DNA from: Gaeumannomyces sp. JS-464 | Lineage: Eukaryota; Ascomycota; Sordariomycetes; Magnaporthales; Magnaporthaceae | Direction of reading: 5' to 3' | Assembly: GCA_002197995.1 (NCBI GenBank) | Contig: NGZR01000003.1 | Location: 5,332,001 to 5,396,000 of the forward strand | Length of the DNA: 64,000 nt | Part shown: positions 45,360 through 57,652 of the stretch, in pieces | Position numbering within the stretch: position 1 is the stretch's first letter | How the letters are laid out: each line of letters starts with the position of its first letter | Made by a program: the position numbers and the translations under genes | The notes under the pieces: model-generated | Databases searched by the model: none | What the model was told of the DNA's origin: nothing | The model's input: only the letters and a program-made list of their open reading frames with translations

Positions 45360-46631
45360 TTTCAAGCGTCTGGTCTCTTCGGGATCGTTCGAAGAGGCTT
45401 GGACTGCTCTCTAGAAGTGGTGACGGACGGGGTTGTCGTTGATTTTTATACCGGCTTGGCGGCGCAAGCTGAACATCAAATTGGATGGGGATGAGGATTG
45501 TAGCCAGTATGGTCTGTGCGCGGGGCTAGCTCAGAGGCATCGAGCGCTGGGCCCGCGCTGTATTCAGCTGCAATGGCCTGGTTTTCACTGACGCCACACT
45601 CAACTTTCAATGCACATGTCAATCGAAAATAGGCATCGCCTAGACAAACATTCAAGGACTGGCTCGGGAGACATATGCGGGCAAACAGAAACTCGCAGCA
45701 CGCTCTCCAAACCGCTCTGCTCGCACGAGATCCACTGCGTCCTGGGCCCGGCCGCGTCTTTTCCCTACCTAGCTCGCCTCCTCCCCGCGAGGCTGAAGCA
45801 TCAATAACGACGACTAACGTAGCCAATTCGCGTTCGTGGGCTTGGCTCATCATAGGCTGAGCTAGCCCTGAACACGGTCCCTGCGGAATCGCGACCCGCA
45901 GCGCGCGACTTTTCCAGAGACGGGCACTGGCACTACAGCAAGTCGCGCGGAGCCATTGACGTCAAGCCCATGCGTCAAGACCTAGCCCGACATCGCGGCG
46001 GGTGGCGTGCTGGTCTCGGAAGCGCTGCTGTGGCGCCCGGGGAGGTGCTTGGTGACCGCCGCAGAGGGCTAGGCTCTTCGGGCGCGCGACATCTCCTCGC
46101 TGCCGTTTCGGCCCCGGGATTCATTCCGCAGTCTTCGTGCTTGGCGACTTGCCGACAAGAAACGTCACAGCCTCGGCTTTGTCTACAACGGAGGGGCCAC
46201 CGCCATGAGCTGGCGGCAGCCGGATGGTAATCAAACTACCTACATACCCCAAGGTGCCAGCGAGCGTGCAGCAGTGCCCACTCATCTTCGTGAAAGAGCC
46301 CGACTGCCTGGACACTTTCTGGGTATATTCTGTCAGGCTGGGTGTTGAAGGTTCTGCCTGCGACAAACCCAAGCCTCGTGGTCTTCCTGTAAAGCTGACT
46401 GGCGGCACTAGGCCGCGTAGGGGAACGCCACGGGGGCACTTGGCTGGCTGCCATTGGCCCACGGGGGTGGGCTGGAGCAAGTGATTCAGTGATTCTTTCT
46501 CTCTCACCAACTGGACATGCCAGAGAAAATCTCGCCAGAGTCAATTAACTTTTCGAATTGAATATCTCATGGCAGATAAGGAAAAATAACACAAACCATC
46601 TTGGTGCAATTCAAGGCATCGCGTCAGCACA
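45360..46631. promoter_or_regulatory. Divergent intergenic region between Dabb and VPS62-like genes
   Basis: 1.27 kb without convincing coding sequence; it contains a TATA-like TTTTTATACC near 45441-45450 on the Dabb side. Confidence 0.35.
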
Positions 46632-48228
46632 ATGAGACCTCAGGGGCCCGGGTCGCGTCCTCTGGAAGCTAACCTCGAGAGCCAGCCTCTCCTACGCGCG
46701 CAACAGCCAGCTAAGCCCAACAGCACTCGACGCAACCCAGTCTTTGTTATCCCCAAAATCCTGCTTCAAGCCCTCTGGCCGGTATTGCTGCTGCTGGCCA
46801 TCGTCCTCGCGGTCATGTGGGCACTGTACCTCGTCACCTGGGTGGCGCCCCGGGTGCTGAACCCGACACCGCCCAGCGCGGAGCAGCGCGCCCGGGACGC
46901 GGAGTGGGTCTCGGGCTCCCCGTACTGGGTCGACCGGCAGGCCTGCCGCTGGCTGAGCCTCTGCGGCGTCCACCACCTTCGCTGGGACCCGCCGGCGCTC
47001 GAGGCAGGCAATTCTGACGACCGTCACGAGACAATATTGGAGGAAATAGAAGGGGAAGAGCAGGAGCAAGCTTACGACGACTTAGGACGAAAGCAGTGAG
47101 CAGCGAGGGTGCAAATCAGGTCCCCGAATACGTGCTGCGCCACGCGCCGCTGGTTCATCTGCATTCCAGGGAGAACTTTTGGCCCGCGAGCGTCGAGGAA
47201 CACGTGAAGCACATGCGTCCTCTCAACCATACCACGCCAGGTGGCAGCGGTGATGAAGGTGGAGGTTCTCGGTACTCTTGAACCTGACGAACCTAGACTC
47301 CCTCAATGCTGGCCACAGCAGCGCAGTGTACCTCACGAGCGCGGGCGACGTGGAGACGAGGCCAAGCTGGCTGAGCAGCCGTGACGCGACGCCCAGCAGC
47401 AAGCGCGATCAGAGCAGTGGCCGCTCGACGGCGCCGGCTGTACTCGTCCTCGTGGAAAAAGAGACAGACGACGGGCCCGTCCTGGACGCCTTCTGGTTCT
47501 TCTTCTACAGCTACAACCTCGGGCAGACGGTTCTCGGCGTCAGGTTCGGGAACCACGTGGGCGACTGGGAGCACTGCATGGTCCGCTTCGTGCGCGGCAG
47601 GCCGACGGCCATGTTTCTGAGCGAACACGAGGGCGGCCAGGCGTATGCGTGGCGGGCGCTCGAGAAGGCAGAGGCAGGGGGTGACAGCAACAGCAGCATC
47701 AGCAGTAGCAGTGACCACTCTCCGCGGCCATCTGGGGATGGTGATAGGCCTGTCATCTACTCGGCCGTCGGCAGCCACGCCATGTACGCCACCCCGGGAA
47801 ACCACCCCTACGTCCTGCCCTTTGGGATGCTCAAGGACATGACTGACAAGGGGCCGCTGTGGGACCCGGCCAAAAACGCGTGGGCGTATTGGTATGAGCT
47901 GCCCGAGCGGTCCAGTGATGAAGACGGGCAAGACAGCGACGCGAAGGACGGAGCCCGGGGTGTCTTCAAGCCCGCTGCGCCGGCCGGCAGCGGCGATGAG
48001 GCGGCAGCGGCCCCGACTGGCTGGCTGGAATTCAGGGGCCGCTGGGGCGACCAGCTGTACAGCCTCGGCGACCGACGCCAGTGGCGCCTGTTCAACCAGT
48101 ACCACTACGTAAACGGGCCCGCGGGGCCCGTGGACAAGCAGCTCGGGCGGAGCGCCATGTGCCCACAGTCGAGATGCAAAATATTAAATAGTTTAGAGGC
48201 GGGGAGGAAGAGGACATGGTATACATAA
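46632..48228 (+). CDS. VPS62-family (DUF946) protein with N-terminal membrane anchor
   Basis: The N-terminus (MRPQGPGSRPLEANLES...) is followed by a transmembrane helix (LLQALWPVLLLLAIVLAVMW, residues ~38-60). The VPS62 domain follows: YVLRHAPLVHLHSRENFWP, LNLTNLDSLNAG, DAFWFFFYSYNLGQTVLG, FGNHVGDWEHCMVRF, VIYSAVGSHAMYATPGNHPY, GPLWDPAKNAWAYWY and a terminal GRSAMCPQSRC. Yeast Vps62 is linked to cytoplasm-to-vacuole protein targeting, and the topology suggests a type II membrane protein. An Asn/Ser-rich insert (~47690-47730) is low complexity. The frame shifts by one lost base near 47097 and again at the short T run 47278-47279 (RYS then LNLTN); both look like undercalled bases. Confidence 0.82.
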
Positions 48229-50024
48229 GGAGCATAATAGCCCGGCAGTTTTCGGGAGACACTGTGGTTGGGAGGCTGGAGGCTCCCTTCAGCCGCCCGA
48301 GGTTAGGAGTCTCAGCCACCTACCGTTCTTGTTGATGCACTGTGCCGTGCTCTGCTCGGCTCGGACATACGAGGACCAGGACCCGGGGAGAAGACGCCAT
48401 CGAGAAAGAAGCATTCGTCATCCATCGATCCCCACCCGTTTTCTAAACCGCTCCCATCTCGGTCCGAACTGTTGGGGAATAGAGAGGTCAGGTATCCTCG
48501 TATCTTTGCATATTCTCGAGCTTTTATTTTCTTCCACTCTTCAAATGTTCACTGGCAATCCTAGCTCCCTGTGCAGTCTATGCGGGATTCTAGACTATGA
48601 TGACACGCACTTGTGCGCGAAGAACCCCACTCCATCCCACCAAACCGATCCCATCATCTCGACCTCCCTTTTTTTTTTTTTTTTTTTTTTTCCCAGCTTC
48701 CTCCTTTTCCCGCACCCTTTTGCCGTTACATGGCGGTTGAGCCTTGGCTCAAGGTGGCTAGCAGGGAGCGAGTGCGTCACAGAGTTAGCCGAGCACAACA
48801 TCGGCATGCACGTGTCTTGAACCGGCTGCGCTTTATGAGTCGGCGATGAGAAATAAAACAACACCCCGATCGATCCCCACCGCCCTCCTATCGTCCAGCG
48901 GGCCGCGATGGCTGGGGACGAACCTGCATATCGACGACCGTTTTTGCCCATCCCCCGCGCTAGCGTAATTGCACCGCTCTCCACCGGCATGACTGGTCTA
49001 GCTTTAGTTCCCAAAGGGCCGGTTTCCGACGTAGATGTCGGATGATGTGTCTACATTGCTATCCTCGGGCTGCTCCAGCCCCTCCATTTGGCTGTACCAG
49101 CCGGGACGGATAGCGTGTGAGTAAAACGGGCGGTATGCGGTACTTTAGAGACAGGGCCCTTGGGAAGCTGGTACCTAGACGGGTACATCCCAGAGATGCA
49201 TAGATTAAACAACGGCCTTGGCACTTAGCCACCTGTCCATCCGCTCCCCTCGCTAGCCCGACGTATCCGCACGGCATCCCGCATGCAGCCTCTTCCCTTC
49301 CTGTTCCTGGCCGATCTAGACGGCATCCATCCTCCCCCTCTATCTCGCCCGTATTTGTCATCGAGTAACAAACAGGCGCCCCTTTGTACTTGGAATGTCA
49401 CTCTGGCACGGCGGAGTCCGGCAGTCCGCACCGCCCCTCCGTACCACCATTGAAACCCCGATCCACATCCCTTCTCACTTGCCGACCCATCGATTGCTCT
49501 CTCTGTTTCTTGGGATGGGAGGCATGTGAATCCAGAATCCCGGGTTGGCTTCTCAACCTCATAACCAGTGAACCGTCTTCACACACATACAGGAAGGAAA
49601 AAAAAAAAAAGGCAGCAAGCCGTTGCTCCGCTCCATTCATGGCTTGAACGGCTCCCTTACATCAGCTGGACAGGAATCTTGCCTCCCGCCTCGATCGCGG
49701 ACGTCACCAAATTGCTTTTCCTTTCGCATCCATGCACCTAGCTGCCGAGGGTCAGGTAGCAGGGAATCGCATTTATATCCTTTCATTTCAACCACTTCAG
49801 GAGTCAAATGAGAGGCAATTCCCGATAAAACGATCACGAAACGAACATAAAAAAAATAAGAGCCTGTAAGGACATCTTGGGAAGGCACACTTTTTCCTCC
49901 CTTCGACTGCGTCTAGAGAACAATTGAGGGCCAGGTTTTTGGTGGAGTCGCGGCAAGGATCGGAGAATCAAGTCGTTGTAGCTTGTCAGAGACGAACGCG
50001 ACGGGGGGAGCTATACCCAGCACA
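48229..50024. other. Intergenic, pyrimidine-rich
   Basis: 1.8 kb with C/T-rich tracts and a 23-nt poly-T; no coding region supported. The right part is presumably the 5' leader of the SIS gene. Confidence 0.4.
48669..48691. repeat. Poly-T tract, 23 nt
   Basis: Uninterrupted T run. Confidence 0.85.
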
Positions 50025-51459
50025 ATGGCCAACCACAAACACCACGAGCGGCCCGGCCCGGTGCAAACCAGCGCGGTCTACCTGGTCGGCCGGCCGGCCG
50101 GGCCGGTGGAGCGGCCGCCATCGCCACCATCACCAGGCGGCATGCCGTTCTGCTCGCCCATCCATCAGGAGCCCCCGGGGCTCGACAACGCCATCTCAGC
50201 CCCAGGAATCGCTTCATCGCCGCCACCGCCACCGCCACCGCCGACACTCGCAATTGTTCCCGCCGCCGTCACATCCCTTAGGCCGCCGGCCAGCCCCGTG
50301 GTTACCGCACCGCCGTCACCGTCCCTGAGGCCGGCGGGCTATCACTCCTGCGAGCAGGACAGTGCCCTGCCCGCCTCACCCTTGTCACACCCTGGTCTGG
50401 CCGGCGCCGAGACCCAGCAGTATCGCCAACGGCCCTTCGCCTCGGACCGCCTGGCCAGCGCCGTGCGCGTGCTCAACGCCGAAGCCGCGGCCCTGGCGTC
50501 CCTCGCCCGCCTGTACGGCAGCGACCCGGCGGCGCAGGCGGCGTTCGACGGCGCCGCGTCTGCCATTACGCGCAGCCAGCGGCGGGGCGGGACGCTCGTC
50601 GTGAGCGGGTCGGCAAGTCGGGCCACATCGCGCGCAAGCTGGCCGCCACCTTCAGCTCGCTATCAGTGCGTGCCGCTTTCATGCACCCGACCGAGGCGCT
50701 GCACGGCGACCTGGGCCTGCTGGCGCCGGGCAAGGACGCGGCCCTGCTCGTCAGCTTCAGCGGCCGCACGCCCGAGCTGCGCGCGCTCGCGGGCCACCTG
50801 CACCGGTCGCTGCCCGTCGTCGTCGTCACGGCCGCGTCCGACGAGGAGTGCGAGATCGCGGCGCTGCTAAGGAGGGCGAGGACGAGGGGAGGAGCGGGAG
50901 CGCGGCGTCGGGCGGTCCGAGCGCTTCTTCAGCCGCGGAAAGAGCAGGAGAGGGTGGGTACGAGTCTGACGTAGACTTTAGGGGTGACCTTGACGGCCGA
51001 GCATGGACGGCCTCGTCTGGGGGGGAGATGGGAGACGGAGAGCAGCATGGTGCGCCTGTCGTGGTGCTTCCGGCCCCGATCCCCACCTCTGAAGTTGATT
51101 GCCTAGGCATAGCCGCGCCGACGGCCAGCACGACGGTGGCCTTGGCGCTCGGAGACGCGTTGGCAGTGGTCGCAGGGCGCGAGCTCCACGGTGGCGTCGA
51201 GGGGATGGCTTCCGTGTTCGCAAGAAACCACCCTGGTGGCGCGATTGGTGCGGCAATGGCTGCTTCCAGGGGACGCCATCACCATCGAGATTTGACGACA
51301 GTCGGCCCGAGACGCCTGGCTGAGAGCTTAGCCGCCAAGGGTCACTGCTTCGTGGCCCTGACAAAAAGAAGACGTCGGTTACTTGTCGCATATAGGAACA
51401 ATAGCATCTCCACTTCCTCCCGTACTGGGAAGCCGTATAATAGAAGAACGCTCATCTGA
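50025..51459 (+). CDS. SIS-domain protein similar to bacterial KpsF/GutQ sugar-phosphate isomerases
   Basis: ATG at 50025 (MANHKHHERPGPVQTSAVYL) starts a ~140-residue Pro/Ser-rich, probably disordered N-terminus. The SIS domain follows: RVLNAEAAALASLARLYGSD, GTLVVSG, GKSGHIARKLAATFSSLS, FMHPTEALHGDLGLLAPGKD, LLVSFSGRTPELRAL, VVVVTAASDEECE, and after a charged insert TVALALGDALAVVAGRELHG and FARNHPGGAIGAAM. These match KpsF/GutQ arabinose-5-phosphate isomerase, including GKSG and FAxNHPGG. Bacteria use that enzyme for KDO synthesis, a pathway fungi lack, so the substrate here is unknown. Two one-base losses, at the GGG 50607-50609 and the AA 50869-50870, are needed to link the parts. The C-terminus after 51270 is uncertain and may contain another frame error. 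Convergent with the WKF gene. Confidence 0.72.
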
Positions 51460-51738
51460 TACCTGTGAGAACAAGAGGAAGATCTTTGCGAGTAGATAGC
51501 ATTATGGATTCGCGCCATGGGCGTAGCCGGTATTTCTGATGTCGACATAGCTCGACATGGATGGCCCTAGAATACCTCCGTATAAGGATAAAACCGCACG
51601 TAGATAGGCAGTCGCTAGTTGTTTCGACTGCACGATAGCCGGGGTATAAGGTATTCAAGGACCAACATGTCTCGAGTCTCTCAACAGGAATGGCGACGAT
51701 AAAAAAACATGCTGCGACGCCTTTCCTGTCACGTCCGA

Positions 51739-53145
51739 TCATAGCTCGGACTCGGCATCGGAATCGCTATCCGACTCAGAGCTGCTGCTGCTACTGCTGC
51801 TCGAAGACGAGGACTCGAGGGCCTCTCGCTCCTGCGCCAACCTCTGGAGCGTGCCTTCGCTCACGGTATCAGACGAGTCCGAGTCAGACCCGCTGCTGCT
51901 CGTCCCCGAACTCGAGGTGGACTCGTTGTCAGAATCTTCATCCTCGTCTTCCTCCTCTTCCTCGTCCACAGACCCGGCATCCTCGTCGTCGCTGCTGTCG
52001 CTGCTGTCATCGCTGCTGCTGGTGTCGTCATCTTCATCGACTGTGCGCTTCTTCCGCTGGCGCCTTCGCTTCTGCGAGCTGTTGGCCGCCTTGGCTTTAG
52101 CCTCCTCGCTTGATGGCGTTGCTGTCGCTGCCTCTCCCTCTGACGAGGCGCCATTGGTTGTTGTCGTGGTGGTGGACGTTGTCGCGGCCGAGGCGTCGGA
52201 CGCGTCGGCATCGGACAGCTCGTCAAGCACCATCTCGGCCCGCATCCTCTTTACAACGCGCTGGGTGACTTCAGGCCCCCGCGCGTCGGCGTCGGTGCCG
52301 CCCATGACCAGATCCTCCTCGCTATAATCGTCGCGCACGCGCTTGCCATTGGCATTGCTGGAGCCACCGCCCCGCCTCGGCTGGGTGCCCTGCGCGCCGA
52401 GCATCTTGGAGATCAGCTCCTCGTACCTCTTCTGCTTGACGCCGGCGTCGGTCGTGCCCGCGGGGAATCCGGCGGCGCCCTTCTGCTCCAGATCCCTCTT
52501 CCTGATCTCAGCTGCCGAGGCGCGGAGCCAGTCCCTTGAAGCGCCCTGCAACCCAATGGCGTATTTACGGAAGATTGGAAAGTCGGCGGCGGGCAGGAGC
52601 ACGGGGTCGAAGGCGTATTTGATTGCCAGGGTCTGGATGTTCTTGCGAAACTTCCACGTGTCCCGCGCAGTGTGCCAATCGCGCAGGTACTGGCTCAGCT
52701 GGGGCTGGAGATGGTCGGGCTTGTAGTTCTGTTCAGGCTTCTTGGCCGGCTTTCGGGCCTTGGGCTTCTTTGACTTCTTCTGCTGCTTATCTTCGGCGGC
52801 CCCTGGAGGCTTGGAGGGCGTCTTGGTGGCCGAGCGGTCGGGGTCCGAGCCCTTGGTGCCGTCGGCAAAGGTGACCGACTTGCGCCGGCTGGGTGTCTGG
52901 GCCGCCTGGTTGAAGTCTGTTCGGGGTCGCTTGCTGCTGCCAAACTGCCTCGCGGGCGAGGGGTACTCTTTTCGCTTGTTGCCCCAGCTGGGAGAGTCTC
53001 GCGGCCCGTTTGTCGAAGCCACGCCGCTGCCCGTGGCCACAGGCTTGGCCGAAGGGGTCGAAGGGGTGTCGCCAGCACCTTTAAGCTTCAAGCCCAATCG
53101 CTTCCAGGCCGGCACGCTCTGTGCTGGCAAGGTCTGGGGGGCCAT
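51739..53145 (-). CDS. WKF-domain (C7orf50-like) nuclear/nucleolar protein, 468 aa
   Basis: Start taken at MAPQTLPAQSVPAWKRLGLK (53143-53145); a longer frame begins at 53229 but its extra residues are leader-like. The WKF domain is near residues 165-215: TWKFRKNIQTLAIKYAFDP, LPAADFPIFRKYAIGLQG. The N-terminal part has Lys/Pro-rich basic patches (KKSKKPKARKPAKKPEQ) typical of nuclear localisation. The C-terminal 150 residues alternate acidic and Ser runs (Ser12 near the end), a nucleolar-protein feature. Human C7orf50 is nucleolar; a ribosome-biogenesis role is an inference. Single exon, frame intact. Confidence 0.78.
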   Translation of the reverse strand: MAPQTLPAQSVPAWKRLGLKLKGAGDTPSTPSAKPVATGSGVASTNGPRDSPSWGNKRKEYPSPARQFGSSKRPRTDFNQAAQTPSRRKSVTFADGTKGSDPDRSATKTPSKPPGAAEDKQQKKSKKPKARKPAKKPEQNYKPDHLQPQLSQYLRDWHTARDTWKFRKNIQTLAIKYAFDPVLLPAADFPIFRKYAIGLQGASRDWLRASAAEIRKRDLEQKGAAGFPAGTTDAGVKQKRYEELISKMLGAQGTQPRRGGGSSNANGKRVRDDYSEEDLVMGGTDADARGPEVTQRVVKRMRAEMVLDELSDADASDASAATTSTTTTTTNGASSEGEAATATPSSEEAKAKAANSSQKRRRQRKKRTVDEDDDTSSSDDSSDSSDDEDAGSVDEEEEEDEDEDSDNESTSSSGTSSSGSDSDSSDTVSEGTLQRLAQEREALESSSSSSSSSSSSESDSDSDAESEL

Positions 53146-53910
53146 GCTGGGCACGGAGAGGGAGAGGACCGGAAGGGAGACGGAGGAGCTCAATCGGAGG
53201 GGTATAAAGACAATAGGGAGACACCGCACGGGTGCAAGAAAAGCGCAGGGACCGTAGCGGCAGGTCCTTCAATAACGCTGGGCTAAACAAGGGCAAAAGA
53301 GTCGGCCAAAGAGAGGCCCGACTTTTGCCGCGAGCGCTGAGTGACCTATAGCGGCAGTGGTATGCTAGTCCTCGATAAACTCAGCTGCATAACCGGGCGT
53401 CGGGCTGATTGGGTGCGTCTGGCTGCCCAAAGTGTGTTGTGCCGACTTTGAAATGCTCCGTTTTCGCTGGTCAATAATTTTTCGCAGTGATTGCCTCACT
53501 TTTTTTCTCCTTTTCGTTTTCTTTTTTTCTCCAATTCCCTTGGCCCCCCTTCCATTCCTTCTCCTTCTCGGCTACCCGCACATAACTCTTGCCTCCACTC
53601 GACCTATCTGCTGCGGGGCTGATAGGAGTTACAAGGCTTATCCAGCAGCACGGACCACGCAACTTTGTGCTGGACTCGATCTTTTGGCCTGAATTACAAG
53701 GCAATCACCGCAGCACTCAGCCAGCTGATTCGGTCTTCAACTCTAGGCAAGCTCCGGCAACGCGTTCAGGGAAGCTCCGTCGACGACAGAGCTCAAGGGC
53801 AGCGCATCCACCCTGACCTCCGCAACCCCATCATCACCGCCTGACAGCCTGCAACGCCCGCACCCAACACCGACAAAGCTCCCCATACCTTTCCCCGCGG
53901 CAAGCCCAAG
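53146..53910. promoter_or_regulatory. Divergent upstream region of WKF and proteasome alpha-1 genes
   Basis: 765 bases, C/T-rich towards the SCL1 start. No PACE element (GGTGGCAAA, the Rpn4 site in yeasts) was seen on a quick reading, as expected for many filamentous fungi. Confidence 0.4.
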
Positions 53911-55105
53911 ATGTCTGGTGCGTTTCTGCATTCTGTTGCTGCCCGCCGCCGTCGTTATGGACAGCAGCAGTCTCAGCTCGCCCGCCTCGTCTCGCCAGCA
54001 CAAACAACACACCAAACTGACCAAATATGTCTTTACTACAGGGAGCGCCGGATACGACAGGCACATTACTATCTTCTCCGACCGGGGTAGACTGTACCAA
54101 GTCGGTATGCAGACAGTCCATTGATTCTCGCCAGTCAGGTCGATTGGCATGGCCGAGCGTCCAGTCCAGCTCGACACTGCCCCGCGGACAATGAGTGCTG
54201 ATGATAGGCGACGCATTCCTCCAGAGTATGCATTCAAGGCGATTACCGCTGCCAACATCATGGCAGTAGGCGTCCGCGGCAAGGACTGCGCCGTTGTCCT
54301 ATCGCAAAAAAAGGTGCCCGTACGTCACTCTACCCCTCACTCCTTCGTCTTTTCACAAGATCCCGGCCTGAAGCTGACGAGGCCGGACCAACTTAGGACA
54401 AGCTCATCGACCCCTCGTCGGTGTCGCACCTCTTCCAAATCTCACCCAGGGTTGGCTGTGTCATCACCGGCTCCATAGCAGACGCCAGGGCCTTTGCTCA
54501 GCGGGCACAGGGCGAGGCCGCCGAATTCCGTTACAAGTACGGTTACGAGATGCCGTGTGACGCTCTGGCCAAGAGGCTAGCCAATATCAGCCAGGTCTAC
54601 ACCCAGAGGGTATGTATGCCTTGTCGCATGGCGTGACGATGTGCGCAACCCTCGACCCTTGTCCTGCTGGACGAGGGCCGAGACTCGGAACTGGATGCTT
54701 ACTTTGAGTTCTATGTTTAGGCCTACATGCGCCCGTACGGCATTGCCACAACACTGATCTCGCTGGATGAGGAGTACGGACCACAGCTGTTCAAGTGCGA
54801 CCCCCGGGCTACTATATCGGCTACAAAGGAACGGCGGCAGGCCCCAAGCAGCAGGAGGCGCTGAACCACCTTGAGAAGAAGCTCAAGAACAAGGATCACG
54901 CTGAGGGAAGCTGGGAGGAGGTGGTGGAGCTGGCCATCACCGCGCTCAGCACGGTGCTCAGCATCGACTTCAAAAAACCGAGATCGAGATTGGCATCGTT
55001 GGCGGCCCACGGGCGGACGGCAAGGAGGGCACCGATCCCAACTTCAGGAAGCTGACCGAGGAGGAGATCGACGAGCGGTTACAGGCCATTGCTGAGAAGG
55101 ACTGA
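53911..55105 (+). CDS. SCL1: 20S proteasome subunit alpha-1
   Basis: Exons 53911-53917, 54042-54104, 54225-54319, 54397-54609 and 54721-55105, all with GT-AG boundaries. The protein opens [15 protein letters not shown] and continues GRLYQV/EYAFKAI, the alpha-subunit N-terminal signature, then [33 protein letters not shown] (here [19 protein letters not shown]), [45 protein letters not shown] and ends [10 protein letters not shown]. This matches Scl1/PSMA6 from end to end (~255 aa). It forms part of the outer ring that gates the proteolytic chamber. The last exon lacks one base in the CCCCCGGG stretch at 54801-54808 and one A in the A6 run at 54972-54977. As the gene is essential in yeast, these are very probably sequence errors. 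Confidence 0.93.
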
Positions 55106-57625
55106 GCGGGCCCTGGACGAGACAGGGTCAGCGGAGGGATCAGGCCGGTGTGATGCGCGCACAGCTGCTGGGTTCCCCATCCGGACGCAACAGAAGGGCC
55201 GATGCCACCGATATAGGGAGCTGTGCAGTCATCGTTGCAGCCCAGCAGATTCTGGATCGGTCGAGCTGCCGTCAGGCCGCTTGGGAGACTCTCGGGAGGC
55301 TAATATTTCGAGGATTGTATGAAACAGTCTTAGGGACGAGTCAACAGACCACCTGTCCTCGCACCGCCAGAATCACCAATGATTTCGCCAGGGGTACTTT
55401 GCGTGTCTTGCTATGATCGATGATAGGCGCATTCCTTAGACTCCAATGGTTCTGGCTGACTGCTCGGGTTCATCGCGATCGACCAGTATATGGCCACCCA
55501 GCCGTCGCTGGCGCCAGCTGAAGCCCTCTGTTCGGTGGAATCAAGGGAAAAAGAGGCCGTTCTATTTACGGATCTGAGCATCTGTCCACGCAGCTAAGCA
55601 CAATTTAGGCTGAGCTGCGGTTCTGCTATTCGGGTTCTCGATACCCAGACCATCTGCTTAGCGTCGTGAAGCAAACTAGGGGCAGGCATACCCGCCCCGC
55701 AAACGTTCGCTTAGGATAGATCAGAGATGATGATAGTATGCCTTGTTGTAATGGAGGGCGAGAAAAAGAGGGTGGTTGGCGGTTTGTTCAAGCCTCTCAG
55801 GCCGTAAGGCGACCATTCACAAGATGGGAAGGGTGGAGCTGGGGTTTGTGGCGTAAATAAGCCAGGCACGATCCCGCTTACCGCCTTGTGAGGCCGTCGT
55901 GGACCCGTCTGATGGAGGGTCGCGAGAGATGGTGGTTGGTATGGCGGCATGGCATGGTCTTTTCTTTCGCCTGGTCATCCAGCCAAGTCTAATCCAGCCA
56001 GCCAAGTGCAACTACCCCTTGCCCGTACGTGTGCCATGCGTGGAACACCATCAACAGCAATACCATCAGGGCGTTGATAGACACACATCTCTCTCGTTTG
56101 AGCCTCGCATCTGGCCGGACCGCTGCTGAGGACAGGCCGCATTGCAGCGCCCTGCCCGGAGCCACATTCGACATAACAGCCACGATGACGATGGAAACTT
56201 GGAGAAAGCGCAGCCCTAGCAAACCTCTCATTTTTCGCTTGGGGGCGGCTGAGGTGGGTCTGCCCTGCATGCTGCATGCTTGGGTTTCCCAACAGGCCGG
56301 ATTCGGGAACTGACCAGCAGGAGCGCAAGCCACCTGAGATTTTCAAGTCTCAATCGAGCTGGCGCAATGAGCTGGGACCGATCAGTCTGTGCCTCCAACT
56401 GCAGCGCTACAGGAGCCTCTGGCGCGCGGCGGATGCCGGCACAGGAGAGCCGCATTTGTTTTCCTCCTCTGCCATCACCGAAATGTTTTCAGGTTGCCAA
56501 TGATCGAGAAAACCCAAGGCCAAGGTGAAGATCACCACGTCAAACCCACACAGTCGGTCTTTTCGATTAGTGGGCTTCCCGCTCCTGTCGGCATCTGCGG
56601 TCCATCATGGGCTCTCTCCAAGACCGAGAATGGGCCAACCGGCAGCGAATGACCACAACATCAGAAAGCAAAATGCCTAACCGGGCCAGGAAAGCCACGA
56701 GGGGGATTGCCGGCAGGGCCACCGTCGTCATTGGATCACGGGCAAAGGGCTAATGCGGGTGAGTAACCCCAAAATATCTCGTTTTCAGCTGGCATGGCCC
56801 TTCGACACAGCCAAACGGCCTCGCGCCAAGGTCCCATGGCCTGAGGTGTCGAGCAGGCTAAGCCACAAACTGCCCCCGAACCCACAGCAGCGGCCTCCAC
56901 ATGCAGACTGCGCTTCAGGTCCTTCGCGCCGCCCATTGGCTGCGCGCCTATTTTTGTGGCGTCCACGCTGGGAAATGCAGTGCCGCCGGCGAGGTGTCCT
57001 GCTGCGCTGAAATTCTCCGCCTGCAGACCCTTTGGGCTAGCTGTGGACAGTGCTGTAGTGTGTGCCTGAGGTGGCTCGCCCAACCACCGACCGCGTCGAG
57101 GATGCAAGCGCCATGGGAGGACGGCAGCAAGCCTCCTTTGATAGAGCCTCCAAGACACGCACGCCTAGCCAGGGAGATGCGGGCATGGAGATTGAGATGT
57201 CCACTTTGCTCCGGCCGTCACGGACTCCCAGATCTCGCGATATCGCACTTTCCAGCCAGCAGCAACTGTCGCATCGATCGTCGTGATTTACGTGATTCAC
57301 ATCTCTGCCCGCGCAAGCTACACCAAAAGCCCGCGCGATGGGCGGGCATTACGTGATGCCCGCCAACTCGATATGACCTCATCCCGCGGCCCACCTTTCA
57401 CCCTACCGTGAGCTTGTTGCCGCTGCTGCAAGCGCCAGCCTTGTGCTACCCACCCTCCAGCCCAGTACATGATCCTCTCCTCCTGCGATTCCCCCATTCG
57501 GGTCTTCGTCTGAACTGTGGCAGCTGCTGGACCTGCAGCTTAGCGTAGCACGCGCATGCAGATCGCCCAGGTAGCTCAGGGGCAAAGGCCGCAGGGCCAT
57601 CGAGTGGAAGGCACCTGCTTCGCTC

Positions 57626-57652
57626 GGGGGGGGGGGGGGGGGGGGGGGGGGG
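57626..57652. repeat. Poly-G tract, 27 nt
   Basis: 27 consecutive G; second such G/C run in the window (see 6654-6681). Confidence 0.85.

Noticed and set aside
47293..48105. 270-codon minus-strand frame
   Set aside because: Antisense shadow of the VPS62-like domain.
57556..57610. GGTAGCTCAGGGGC resembling a tRNA A-box
   Set aside because: No matching B-box (GGTTCGANNCC) or acceptor stem at the right distance.
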